Under the pieces are notes generated by a model. That model was not told where the DNA came from and ran no database searches. It saw only the letters and a list, made by a program, of their open reading frames with translations. 64,000 bases of DNA, from the NCBI GenBank assembly GCA_013400155.1, contig VXBM01000010.1:1601897-1665896 (forward strand). Reading direction: 5' to 3'. Shown here piece after piece: positions 12,625-24,800 of the stretch. Both the position numbers and the translations under genes were made by a program. How positions within the stretch are numbered: position 1 is the stretch's first letter; the number at the start of each line of letters is the position of its first letter. Source of the stretch: Helopsaltes ochotensis (Eukaryota; Chordata; Aves; Passeriformes; Locustellidae).

Positions 12625-13085
12625 TGACCAAGTAGAGACCAAAGCACCCACCTAGTAGATGAGGGGAAGGGGGTAGCCATAGTTTGGATTTTAGGAAGGC
12701 TTTTGATACTGTACCTCACAGCATCTTTACGAACAAGTTGTCCACCTGCTGATAAGCAGGGTTCACAATGTGCTGGGGAAGACCTGGTGAAGGGCAGAGT
12801 TCAAATTGTAGTGAGTGGGGTCACGTCTGCCTGGTGACTGGTCACCAGCAGTGTTCCTCAGGTTCAAACCTAGGCAAGTCCTGTTCAAGGTATTCCTTTA
12901 TCAGTAATACGGATGCAGGTGTTAAATGCACCCTTTTGCTGATGATACGAACCGGGAGATGTTATTGACTCTCTTGAGGGTCAAGAGGTCTTGCAGAGGA
13001 ACCTTGACAGATTGGAGCATTAGGCATTCATGGGATAAAATTTAACTAGTGGAAATGTTGATTATGCACCTAGGATCGAATAACT
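12625..13085 (+). mobile_element. CR1 LINE reverse-transcriptase remnant
   Basis: The plus strand encodes DFRKAFDTVPHS at 12687-12722, which matches the CR1 reverse-transcriptase block usually written as DFSKAFDTVPH. Farther on, 12935-12949 reads FADDT, the region of the catalytic Asp-Asp pair. The two motifs are in different frames, and the segment between them (about 12820-12870, a VTSGVPQGS-like region) is also broken, so the element is dead. Orientation is antisense to RELN. It was identified by motif memory; the borders are approximate. Confidence 0.8.
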
Positions 13086-13119
13086 GAGCACAGTTGTAGA
13101 TCCCCTCTACCTGAAATAG

Positions 13120-13155
13120 TTCTATTCTATTCTTTTCTATTCTATTCTACTCTAT
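13120..13155 (+). repeat. TTCTA pentanucleotide tract
   Basis: About seven imperfect TTCTA units follow the CR1 reverse-transcriptase remnant. It may have grown from a CR1 tail, whose octamer is similar in composition. Confidence 0.8.
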
Positions 13156-13856
13156 TTCATTCCAATTTCAAGAGTTTTATACTTGCAAGTGCCTAGATCA
13201 CCTCTAGAAAAGAACAGTCAGCCAAGTTACAGAAGTCCTTCCTAAAGCGTTGTACATTGCAATGCAAAATGACAAAATGAGAAGATAAAATTATTTATAT
13301 TTTGAAAGACATGAACTACAGATAATAGAAATCATGTTAGCACCCATGCAGACAAATACAATTTAAATTTTCACCAACAAGGTATCTGACATCAAATTTG
13401 AAAGGCTGAACATAATTTCTTCTCCTCCTTAAATATTTGTTTAAAGGAGCTTTTGCTTCATATGACATTAATACATGTTCATTAGATCTTAAACCAGAGT
13501 CAGAGGAAATGGAAGATTTCTATACCTCTTTTGGGCAATTTCTGTATTTGCTTGCTAATGTTTTGCAGATATTAGTATTTTAGTCATGTTTCACATAGGA
13601 GGTAATTTTACTTCAGGAATAGGAAGGAAAGTGATAGAAAATTTTATATTTTACTTCAGATTTTAAGGCCCACTTTCATTACATTTTTCATTCCTAGTGA
13701 CAGGAGTTTATTGTGCCAGCCAGAAAAAGTTTCTATATAATGATGACTTCTAAGCATTATAACTTTAAATTATTATTCATGTTTTCATAAATTGAGAAAT
13801 ATTTATTTTTAAAAGCTGATGTCATATGGATTGGTTAATTTAGATCAAAATTTTAC

Positions 13857-14062
13857 CTGGGTTTGCTGAAGTCAGAGAAATACATTTCTGCTAGTAGCTG
13901 CCAGTTGATCCCGCCGTTATTGCTGTACTGCAGCAGCACACCTTCTTCTCTGCTATCAGGTTTATTGCATGAGGAAGTTTCTCCTCCAATCTGGATGTAA
14001 AACTGTACAAAATCCACCCATGTTGTGTCCAAATCCCAGCTTACCAGCTGTCTTTTTCCAGC
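13857..14062 (-). CDS. RELN: RELN exon e15, repeat 2B Asp-box (human ~1112-1180)
   Basis: This exon of 206 bp encodes the segment from AGKRQLVSWDLDTTWVDFVQ to YFSDFSKP, matching human about 1112-1179. SWDLDTTWVDFVQFYIQIGG is the central strand pair of sub-repeat 2B. YSNNGGINW is its Asp-box turn, with Asn where a canonical Asp-box has Ser/Thr and human reelin has Gln. Acceptor is tgttgtag and donor GTAAAA. It starts on a codon boundary and ends with AG of an Arg codon. Confidence 0.96.
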
Positions 14063-17000
14063 CTACAACACAAAGAACAGAGGGACAATAATAATAATTT
14101 TAATGATGCCACCTTCACAATGAATAGGCATCTTTAAAGTCCACCACAGATGAATATTACATGCAAAGTTACACAACATGGAGGACATTGAATTCTGTAT
14201 CAACTTGGCTTTTTTTTGTCTTTCAGTTATTCTGCTTGGCCATTCTTTATGTCACCCTGATTTGATCCCACAAGAACTTTATTATTAGATTTCAACACAA
14301 AATGCAACTTCACAACACAATTTCCACACAAGAATTTAATCTCATTCCCCCATGGTCCCAACTGACTTTAGAGGACAAAGAGCAGGTGTTGGATATCCTG
14401 GATCAACCCCAGCTAAATTTTTAAGTATTCAGCTTTCTATTGATAATGCATAGAGCAGTAAAAGGTCATTTCTCCAGCCATTTCTCTTAGTCAAATCTTG
14501 CACTCTACAAGGTTACCCAATCACCTGAAATCAGCTCCTATAATACCTTGCTCGAAGTCCATCTCCTATACAAGAACCAGGGATTGGAATTTTCTCTTCA
14601 TGCTTCAGCTGAATAAGATCTGTCCCTACACAGAACTATATTCTTTTCCTAGAAGTGTTGTGAATCAGGAGTGTCTCAACTAAAACCTGTGGATTTAGTT
14701 TCAAGCTTACCTAACTATAGCAGAGAGAAACAAATTGCCTTGTAAAATTTAGTGAACAGCTTTTCCAAGGATGTTTTTGAATTTAGGAGGTCAACACGGT
14801 CCCTCTGTGCATATTCAGAAGACGGAGCATATGCATCTAAAGAAAAGGCTTTAAGGTTTAAGAGCCTTTTACTGTAACTGAAATTATTCCCTACCCCCCT
14901 TCCCTTTGTGCCCTGGGGCTTGAGGCTGAACCTATGGACTTGCACATCAACCTACAAGATGCTGATATGGAATATGAAGCTGCCTGTGACAAGGCAAGCC
15001 ACAGGATGTGAGCAGTGTCCCCAGAGAGGTGACCTGCATGCCTTGCATCTGGCACAGCCCTGCCCCAGCACTGCATCATGCTGCCACAAGCTTTTATAGG
15101 CAGGGCAAAGGCATTTGTGTACAGCTGGAGAGAGGATGCTGGGATCATATTTCTGCATTTATTAAAGTAGCTGCAACCTGGCACACCCCCCAAAATGGAC
15201 CACGACTGTCATCATGCCTACTGTTTCTAATTCCCATAAAAAACATGTGTTTCTGTCCATCTCCAAGCACAGAAGGGTTTAAAAAAAAGAAAACCAAGGC
15301 TAAGTTATGACACCTATGTTTTAAGTAATGTTTGTGTTTTTCTCTCTCCCTTGTACATTTAGGATCCTTATGACACATTTCCAAACAAACTTGAGATAAG
15401 CAAGTGATGTGATCTAGCTGGACACAAGTAACAAGATTTAGGAGCTTAGATTTAAAATATCATCTGTGTTTTTCAATAAAGTGACAGATGAATTTAAATC
15501 CTGTTCCATTCATCACCACTTTCTTCTTTCTACACAGCTGAAGGTAAACCCAACAGAGATAAATGTCTATTGCTTACTTTCTCAGAGTATTTTGCTTTGC
15601 TGGTGTAACAGCCTGGGTGCTGAGCTCATTTGTAGACCCTACCAAACAGGCCACCTCACACTGTGAGACTGACTCCTGGAAGCTGAATACATGGGGATCT
15701 GAAGTTTTGTTGGCTTGTACCACTGATGACAAGACAGTACAATCTGTGAAGAATCCTTTGACTCTCAAAAAGCTCATACAGGATACAATCATACTGATTG
15801 AGTCTGGAATTGTTCTTGTTGTTTTGGTTTATTTGTTTGTTTGTTCCCAGCTTGAGAGAGGAATTCCCTCCTGGATGGTGCCATGAGAGTGAGAAGAACT
15901 CAGCCTTGGATGCAACCCTGAGCTTCCTGGCACAGCCCCATGTGGCTAATGCTGGTGATGCCCTAGGAAGATTGACCTGAAACAGAAACTGGTCAGAGCT
16001 AGAGAATAAAGTAGATATTTATTGAAAGGCCTTTGGGATACACCTTGGGCAGGACAAGAGCCTGACCCAAGACATCACTGGCCAAGCTGACACTGATAAT
16101 CTCTGGGTAGTTTGCTTTCACAGCTTCATTGGAGACACTGAAATTGGAAACTGTCACCATCAAATCAAGCCAGCAACAGATAATAAGGATGCAAACACCC
16201 TTGCTGTCCCATGCTGACTGGGGGCACCCAGCTTACTGACCTGCAGTGGGACAAGCTCTGGCTCTAAAACTATTACAGGTGGGTTTTCCACATCTAAACC
16301 CCACAGCAGCTGTGCCTGCCAAAGGGGTAATCAAAGAACCAGGTTAATTGAGAGGGGGCATGAGTCACATAAAGCCTCAGGAGAATTGCAGGGGCTAATT
16401 GAAAGGGCTCTGAATTATGAACACACCTACAATTGATTAAAATGAGTTGTAAAACAAAAGATAGAGGGTTGTCAGAACAAAGCCAACATTAATTCTGGCA
16501 GCAGTAATTGATTATGGCAGCAAACGTTAGACATTCAAATAAAAAGTGCCTGTTTGAGCAAATGAAAAGAAATGTGAATATGAGCTCCCCAAAACAATAC
16601 AGAACTGTTTGGCAACTATAAAAATAATTTTTTAATTATCTACCAGTATGGCCCCTAGACACCTTGAGAAAGATCTAAACAGAAATTGAATAAACCACCT
16701 TCTGTTGACAGCACACAGACTGCTACTGCTCAAGAAATGAGTGATAACATAACCCTTAGAGATCAATAGAAAGAAGCCAAGAATTTCTAAATGAGTTTTT
16801 CACTCCTCCTTAGCAGGAATCAGAAGAAAGATCATAGCAGGTTAATTCTAATTTAGCAAACTACTTTTGAGAAACTTGGCATAAGGAACCGAGCCAGAAG
16901 GAAAAACATCTAACAGGAAAGACAATTATGTATAAAAATCCAATTATCACAATTAGCTAGTTATACTGATTGGTCTATTACGAAATTTTCAGTGCAGTGC

Positions 17001-17868
17001 TCTATTTCCAGGGGAGCTGGATGTGAGACTATGTAGGAGTGTTGAAAATTATTTCATGGGTTAGATTTTTGTAATGAGGTAAACAACACACAATTACACA
17101 GCGTTGTATATTGGGTTATTCTTCTGAGACTAATCTGGCTCTCATGACAGCAGTGGCAGTTTGATCAAACCTTTAAAAGAGAAGCACATAGCTGCATTTA
17201 TACTCTTCCTTTCAATTAAGAACAAAACAAACCTTAGTACTAGACCTGAGGAGCAACAACACAAAAATAAATCTGTGATTACAATGCATAACCTTATATC
17301 TGGTCATAAAGATCTCTTTTTATTTTAGCTATAGTTGCTACTAATTAGCAGAATTCCCTGTATCTCTTTCCTGTTCTATTATGTTTTTGTTTGCAAAGTA
17401 TCCAAGTTATACAGAAGAATATTCTCCTTCAGGTAAACTGTTTTTTCAATAGTTTTGTTCCTGTGACCTAAAATTAAGCTGCTTGTCCCCTGGAAAGTCA
17501 ACCTTTCCCCATCTCTTACCCAGGACATTACAGAAGAAACAAATGGGAGGTGCTGGATGCTGCAAACTGAGTCTTAAATAAGAAAATGTACAAGTAAGAC
17601 ATTGTGAATATACACACTTCCCAGCACACTGGCAAATTACCACCTTTCATTACAGCTGCTATTTCTTGAATACATAGCGCATGTGTCTTTCCCTATCTCT
17701 TTTGATTGCTTTGTTCTTTACCTGCAGAGCGCAGCTGTGCTGTTTAACACACTTCTCATACTGTGTGCAGCTTCCTGCCACCTCCCTTTTCTTTACCACA
17801 CAGCCACATTATGCTCCACAGAAACCTACAATATGTGCCTTTATCAGTCTCCCAGCCCTCTCTAGTAC
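14063..17868 (-). other. RELN: RELN intron e14-e15 (3806 bp)
   Basis: Donor GTACTA, acceptor tgttgtag. It contains a probable LTR fragment near 16 kb, on the same strand as the gene. No host gene was seen. Confidence 0.85.
15995..16180 (-). mobile_element. Probable endogenous-retroviral LTR fragment (core)
   Basis: On the minus strand this reads into a block with an AATAAA signal at about 16020, near tatctactttattctc. It is preceded by cccaaggtgtatcccaaagg. This resembles the R/U5 end of LTRs that are abundant in songbird genomes, recalled as a pattern and not matched by search. The borders are not resolved; similar sequence may extend to about 15.88 and 16.42 kb. No internal retroviral coding region is visible, so it would be a solo or fragmentary LTR. 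Confidence 0.4.
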
Positions 17869-18055
17869 CTTGTTGAAGTAAAGTGAGGAGCCAGATGAGA
17901 TGACCCCACAGCCCTCCTCAGGCTTGACGATCTCTCCCCCAATAATTTCCTGCCACTCCGTCTTCAGGGTATCTGGGTTCTCAAAATCAGACATGATGGT
18001 TGAAGAAAGGGGATTTTCAGGCTGACATTCAGTACCCCGAAACCCTGAATCACAC
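17869..18055 (-). CDS. RELN: RELN exon e14, EGF2 end and sub-repeat 2B (human ~1049-1111)
   Basis: This exon of 187 bp opens with CDSGFRGTECQ, completing the six cysteines of EGF module 2. It then encodes the opening of sub-repeat 2B: STIMSDFENPDTLKTEWQEI, IGGEIVKPEEGCGVISSGSS and LYFNK. It matches human about 1050-1111. The stretch PDTLKTE differs clearly from human (QNGWESD) at the same length, the most divergent run in this exon. Acceptor is ttccttccag. The donor GTACTA is weak, but the frame and the GCT start of e15 require it. The exon ends on a codon boundary. Confidence 0.96.
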
Positions 18056-18687
18056 CTGGAAGGAAGCATAAATATAACAATATTTAAGGACTTTATCTGA
18101 CACTAACAACTAGTTAAGATGGCACACCTTATGAAATTCAAAGTGAAATAAATCATTCTGGGATTGCAGTTTTGTATGGTGGAAACAAACTGAAATAATT
18201 GGAAAATGGGAAAATCCTGTATAACTTTTTTAAATAATAACCCCTGTGGTGTCCAGAAAGTTTGAAGCTGGCAGGGAGTAGTAGTCTGTGTTCTTAGTTT
18301 AGCATCCATTCTGACAGCGGCTGCCAAGCAGAGCTGAGCTGGTCCCTGGCATCCTTCTGACTCAGCAAAGCAGCTCTGGCCCTGAGCCGGGGTTCTTGTG
18401 CAAAGGGCTGGAGGGGCCACCAGGACACCGGCAGCAGGGCAGCCCTGTGCCACTGAAAGTTATCCCAGTGCTTGGATCTGCCAGGGATATGGCTTCTAGG
18501 ACAGGCTGGTGTGGAGCAACTGGCTGCTAGTGCTGCTCGAATGGTCAACCCCTCGTGATGCTTTCGTTTTTTTGATGTTTAATCCAAAAGTAAGAACAGC
18601 AGCCACAAAAAGGGAAGTATGGAAAATAGTAGGGTACCTGAAATATCAGGAGAGCATTGTTAAGAGGGACTGACAAATGCTTTATAC
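18056..18687 (-). other. RELN: RELN intron e13-e14 (632 bp)
   Basis: Donor GTATAA, acceptor ttccttccag. It includes a GC-richer stretch at 18.3-18.54 kb without recognisable content. Confidence 0.85.
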
Positions 18688-18825
18688 CTGCAAACACCAT
18701 GGTCACACCAGCCATGCCCACTGCACATGTTGGGACACTGCTGGCCGATGTAGATGTTGTCCAAGGCCCACTCATCCTGGGCTGTGTAGTAGCACTGACT
18801 CCAGCGGAAACGTGTGGCACTGGAC
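18688..18825 (-). CDS. RELN: RELN exon e13, repeat 2A end and EGF2 (human ~1003-1049)
   Basis: This exon of 138 bp encodes the segment from SSATRFRWSQCYYTAQDEWA to GWCDHGVC, matching human about 1004-1048. EWALDNIYIGQQC ends sub-repeat 2A. CPNMCSGHGWCDHGVC supplies the first four cysteines of EGF module 2. Acceptor attttaag is an AAG site and donor GTATAA is weak. It ends with AG of an Arg codon. Substitutions such as QCYYT for human QSYYT and GHGWC for GHGSC are noted; the first adds a cysteine not in my recalled human sequence. Confidence 0.96.
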
Positions 18826-21800
18826 CTTAAAATCAATAACAAGGCATTAATTTCTGATTCTTTACAGAATGGCAGGAAAAGAAGCAAAATGTAACCAAAG
18901 AAAAAAAAAATAAAGTTAGTATCTCAATCACAGCCTAGGCCACAAAGGCTGGCACAATCAAAGACAGATTCTTGCAAATTAACTTTCTAGATGATGCCAC
19001 TCCCTGCACAGGGCTATATAATGGACTTTCCAGTGATTGATGATATTTCTGAAGAAGAGCACATTCCAGGGATTTTGAACATTACTTTAAGGTAAGCCTA
19101 ACTATGAATATTACTGGATTTTTATTGTGTTATGGTTGCAAAATTGGAAAGGTGAATCTAGGACATAACTTTGTTTTTTATAATTTTCATCACAGTTAAC
19201 AGGTCTTAAACTGTCTAAAGAGATTTTTCCTGATATTTATTATTTAAAAAATTATTAAAGTTCTTGACTGCAAGTGAATATCAACTATTTCCATTCAACA
19301 ATAGTTGACTCATTTCCTTGGATATAGGTTTTTTTTGTCAGGATGATTCTAAACTAGATTTGCTCAGATATCACTGGTGATACTGACAGCACAAGTTTTT
19401 GACAAAGGTCCTGTTTCATTGCACCTATTTTTTTCCCCCACTGCAAGTAGCTTGCTCTTGGCCAACAACCCAAAATCTGTAACACCCAAGGTTTTTAGTG
19501 GGGAATCATCAAATTAAATTTCTTGCTTAACTAAGCTCTGGATATTTGTAATATTCTTCAAGCACAAAGCCTTGCTTTAGCTTCTCCCTTCTAAATAGTT
19601 TTATCTTCAACAGCTTGTTTTTCTTTACAACAGTGAAGTCAGCTAATATTATCTGTGGATGCTGAATGCGAGAAATCAAGCAGGCAGCACAGAGTCTGCG
19701 TGAAATCAAGTCACATAATCTTCTCACACTAGGCCTGAGAAACTGAGGCCTGAGAACTCAAACAGACCTTGGAGAAAGAAAACAACCTTTGCAGGTACTG
19801 TTTGTCTCCTTGTTATTTACTTGCAAGAAATGGTCAAAAGACGTTTTCCTAACTGTCCAGTGATGGTCCTGTGTTAGTTTGATAGCCAATGAAAGTTTTA
19901 CACTTTTGGACCCTTTCGGAACTGTCTGTAAAAGAGGATCTCGAAGAATAAAACTGGCTCTCTTTGCAACTAAGTTCAAGAGTCCGTGTCGTATCTCACT
20001 GTTCCTAGTACAGTACAACAATTATCCATTAAAAAACATGAACTGTTTGCCCTTTAGGAGATTGTCCAATGCAACATTGACATTTTCCATGGGAGTGACT
20101 CCTGCTAGCCAAACCCAGCCTGACACTCACCACCCTCAAAAACCAAGGATGGAGAAGAAAGTGAATTACGAGAAAAGCAATCTTTGTCAGCATGAAGCCT
20201 TCTCAAGCTGTTCTGCCAAACTGTGCACATCCAACAGGTTAATGGGGGATACAGAGACTCTCCCCTCCATGCTTGTGTCAGAATGAGATTAAGAAAAATA
20301 CGTTGCATGTGAAGTGAAACAAAGATGGGAAATTGTTCATCATGGTGGAGCAAAAGGGGCTCTGCTGGCTGCATAATGGGTCTGGGTAAAAAGGGGTGGT
20401 GTTGGCAATGTAGGCACTGAGGCTGGATTGCATTGTTGTGGAGGGGTAGGACAGGGAAAGTACAGCTGACTGAAGAGAAAAAAAATCCAGTTTTAAAATG
20501 GGATAGGCCTGTGTCTGGCCAAGGGCTGGTTGGGTGTGCTAAGGATGAGAAGCAAGCAGTTCCTATTAGAATCTTCTTTTCTAGTTTGTTTCTGAGCCAT
20601 ATGGTTACTTTATGATGGCACAGCATATAATGCTGTTACTCTGCTGTGAGATACAAAGCCCTTTCCCCACCCCCAATAATTTATGTAGAATAAGACTTAT
20701 TAAAATGAATATTGTAAAGGTGGCTGAGCCACCTGCTCACACGTATGGAAGTGAAAAATGAATAGAGCAGGCCTGTGCAGCTGAAGTGAGCAGAGTGGCA
20801 GAGCAATTAGCCACTCTGGCACATATGAGATGTTTGGTACATGCATTGATAAATTTTCAAAATATCAGTTTTGAATTTCTTTAAAAAACAAGTGAAGCTG
20901 CCCAAGGGCTTGATTTTTAATTGAAATGACCCTTGTTGCCCATTTTAAGTATCTGTTTGATATTGCAAATACTCTAAGCATTTTTACAGCACTCAGAGTT
21001 AATCCACAGGGGCAAATCTGCTGATTAAATACTCCCTCAGGATATAATGCATTGATGGGTTACATTACAAGAGCTATGAATTATCCATTAAAAGTGTACA
21101 ATGCCAGTAATCAGCACACTAAGGACTTGCTAAGCTTGTGTAGGCACAATGGGCAGTCAATACTGACCGCAATTATTTACTGTTTATTTTTGGAGTGCTC
21201 TGAAGTCAGCACATCACTTTGGTGCTGAGGTTCATGTTCGCATCAATGGCACCACAGAGAGCCCTGACAGAGGCTGTAGGCTCTGGAAAGAGCCGTAATG
21301 ACTGGTGTTAACTCTAACGTGGGCTGAGGAAAATGATAATACTGAAACCAAGGAATGGTGTTAGAGCAGGAAAACACACCCCCTGTGAACTCAGCACACT
21401 AAAACTGTGTCATGTTATTTTTCCAGGTAACAGGAGGGAGAGCATTGAGTTCTGGCATCTCTGCTTTTCATCAGAGGGTGCATGGGTGGAGTTGGGGTGT
21501 GAGACCCTGCAGCCCTGGGGTATTTACAGCAAACTGGGGGAGATTTACAGTGATACACAGGCAATTTCACCATGCCATGGAAGTCTCATGGTGCCCAACA
21601 AGAGGTGGTGCCCCCTAAAAAGAGCTTGGTGTGGCATTGATGGCGTTGCCTTGGCCACTCAGTGGCTGCTGACAGGTGCAAATGACCCTGAAGGGTGGCT
21701 GTGCCTCAGGGCTGGTTCTGGGCACAAGGCTCCCACTGAACTACACAAACAGTGGGGAGACCCAGCCCTGTGCAATGACAGAGGACACCTCTGTGCCCAG

Positions 21801-24800
21801 GGGAACACAACCCCTGGAGCCCCAGCTGCGAATATCCTCGTGCAGCTCTGCTTTGGGGCTGTTCCCAGGGCATGGCAAGGCACAGAGCTGCACCAGAGCA
21901 GACAGCCCTTCGCTGGGGGATCATGTGGGTTTCACCTGACCAAAGTGTTTCCCTGGAGAGTCTCATCATCCCATCCTGCTGCAGGGGATTACCACCCTGC
22001 CAGGTGCAGAGCTCCTTCTGCCTCCTCAGGTTCCAGATGTTGGCTGCACCTCAAGCTAAGCGTGCACTCAGCTCGACTTGTGACTGGGAAGTTGCCCCAG
22101 ATGAATGCAGTGATTGCAGGAGGTTTGTTTCTCTCATTGGAGGGGAGGGGAGGAAGGGAGGAGACTCGTTACTGCCTGGAGATGAACATGTGGCCCAAAT
22201 GGAGGCGTGTGCAGCAGCTGGAGGCTGGGGACCGTGCTTAGGGAGCCGCACCCCAGCAGGGAGGAGTTAACTTTTATCTGGGGACAGACAGCTCTTCCCT
22301 GGGGACAGCTCTGCCACCAGGGAATCCATTGCCCCAGGCTGCAAGGGACAAGGGGCTGCCCTGCCCTTCCCTGCCAGCCTGCTGCCAGGGGTTCTGTGGG
22401 AAGCAATGCCACTGTCACACAGCTGTGGGCAGGGAAAATTCTATGGATTCAGATTCCTCCCTGGGTGAGGGATAATGTGTGTTAGGCTGAATTGACAATG
22501 GCAAAAGCAATGCTGCTGAAAACCAGTCCTGCTCACTGTTTTTGAAAGCTTTCCAAGGCTGCTCTGCATCTCAAGGTAACAACAGTTTAAGAGGATTATG
22601 CTGTTAAAAATGGTAATCAACCATTTTAAAAAGCCATGTTAATTAAGAAAAGAGAATAAGGAGATGAGTGTCAGCTGCATTCTCAGTGATAAAACACTGG
22701 TTTTCTGGACAGCACCATTTGGACATCTATTGAAATGGGAAGTGCAGCACTGAGGAGCTATGAAAGCGTTTCTTAAAAGCAAAATAAACTCCCCTAGTTC
22801 CTCATAGTTTCTCCATTTTTTTAAATGTTACTGGGAAACAATCTGGCTCTCTAATGACATTATATCTAAGGTTGATGTCAAATAAAAGTCATTTTTGTTG
22901 TGTGACATTTTGCATAAGCACAAGGAAATCATGTCCCAGAAGTGCTGCGAGTGGAATGATGTTCTGTTATAAATTTTTTCTGATATGTGAGTTAAAATAA
23001 AATCACTGCCTTCCCTCCTGATATTAAAAGCCTTAATGATCTAATGCAAATGTGTGGCTGATAAAATTATATTTGCTACCTTCTGAGTTACCATAATTAC
23101 ATTTACCCAATTATCCTGAAGCTCTCATTCAGTCATTAGGTGTTGATTTGTTTATGAAGTCAGCAACTGACAGCTGCTTGTATCTCATTAAAGCCTGTTC
23201 ATATGTAAATGCCTTGCATAAAACTGAAATTAATTTTCATCAGTGTTAGAAATGTTCAGTTCAAGTACAATACAATTTCTGCGAGCAGGTGCTTACATTT
23301 AATTTCTTCAGTACAAGTTTCATTCTTGCAGCAGATTTTCTACCATCCCAAATCTCACATAACATAGGGACCTTGTAAACTCATGCTTGCTAGACGCAGA
23401 ACATCTACAGATCTGCAGAAATATCAGCACACCCAGAAAGTTTTACAAGAGAAATAGGTGCTGTTATGAACAATTTTCCAGCCACATGAGCACAGTGCCA
23501 CAGCCTGACACTACCCACAGGCCCAAGGTGCAAGCCCTCAGCTGAGCGCTGTGCATCCAGGGATAAAAGCTCCAGCAATCACATCAGGGCTGCGCAGGGG
23601 TGTGAGGGCATGCCGAGGCCGCCGAGGGCCAGAACAAGGCTAATGAGACAATCCCGAGACCTCGTTTAGGTGGCTTGTTTCCCTGTGCAGTATGCACAGG
23701 ACAGGCCGTTTATTTGGCAACCTTCGTCTTGCGCAATTGAAACAGAAGGAAGGTCCAGAGATCTCTCCCCCTCACCCCACTTTTGGGAAAGCAGAAGACC
23801 TGGCTCTCCACCTCTGCACTGTTCTTCCTGGCCATCACTAAGGCTTTGCCTCTATGTGGTGGTTGCAGTGGATGCAGGTGGGGAAGGGATAAGAGAAGGA
23901 GGGAGGGCACCCCAAGAGGAGCCCTGCAGAGCATATTCACTACCAGCCACCCGGAACAGTGCTCTCTGTGTGGCTGGGCTGGCAGCAGAGAGCTGCACAT
24001 CAAATTGTGCATATAATGCCCAGGTTTTGGAAAGGCAGAAACTTGCTCTTTGCTCACAAGCCTGCTCTAAAAACCTGTAAAAGATCCCCTCCCAATCTCA
24101 ACGCAAAGGAACTGTTGAGCCCTTAGCCTGCTCTTTGCCAGTGGAAAGGCATGTTAGAAAGAGGGGAAAGCGGTGAGAGAGATGCATGCGGTGTGCTGGC
24201 TTGCATTTGGTGGGGAACACCCTTCCTCTTCACCCTGATAGCACTATAGCACAAGACAACACAGAAAATGTGTTCTATGAAGAGCAAAGAAATTTTCAGT
24301 GGTAATTTGTACCTTAATTACAAACAAAACTCTGCTAACAGACAGGAATCCCTTCAGATACAAGACAGAGTGTGAAATATTTATGATTTCTGTACAGCAT
24401 AGAACTGGAACTCGGCTGTTATTTCCTCATAATTTCTCCCCACAGTCTCCTGAATAAAAATGGAATTATATGCTTCTGTCACCTCATATGCTGAGAAAAA
24501 TTAGTAGATTCAAGAAAATGAGTGCCACAACATTGGTATCATCATCAAATACACAGTGTATAATAACTGAGTATATATTTTATAAATTAGAAATAACAGC
24601 CTACTTTGGAGTGTAATCAAAAAATTGTAGATTTTTAAACTCTTAAGTGTCTATGTGAACCACAGATTTTGCAGATGGTGGCAACATAATGTAGATTTAA
24701 TATGTTATAATCTAATTACAAAGCAGTTATTTGTAGACTTACTTGCACCATTTGGTATTATCTGATATGTTCTAAAGATTCAATATTTTGATGTTTTGCC

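Larger units (their letters stand above)
11110..13856 (-). other. RELN: RELN intron e15-e16 (2747 bp)
   Basis: Donor GTAAAA, acceptor gttcctcag. This is the intron richest in transposons: a CR1 3' end at about 11240-11684, a decayed CR1 reverse-transcriptase segment at about 12625-13085, and a TTCTA tract at 13120-13155. Confidence 0.85.

Noticed and set aside
20105..20626. 173-residue minus-strand open frame
   Set aside because: Not homologous to reelin, in the middle of an intron, no splice sites consistent with the reelin frame, and no known domain.
21333..22241. 302-residue plus-strand open frame as a protein-coding gene
   Set aside because: No recognisable domain, no splice or promoter context, a composition of Gly/Ser/Ala/Pro/Trp typical of GC-rich noncoding sequence, and competing frames on the other strand. 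It is kept only as a finding about the block.
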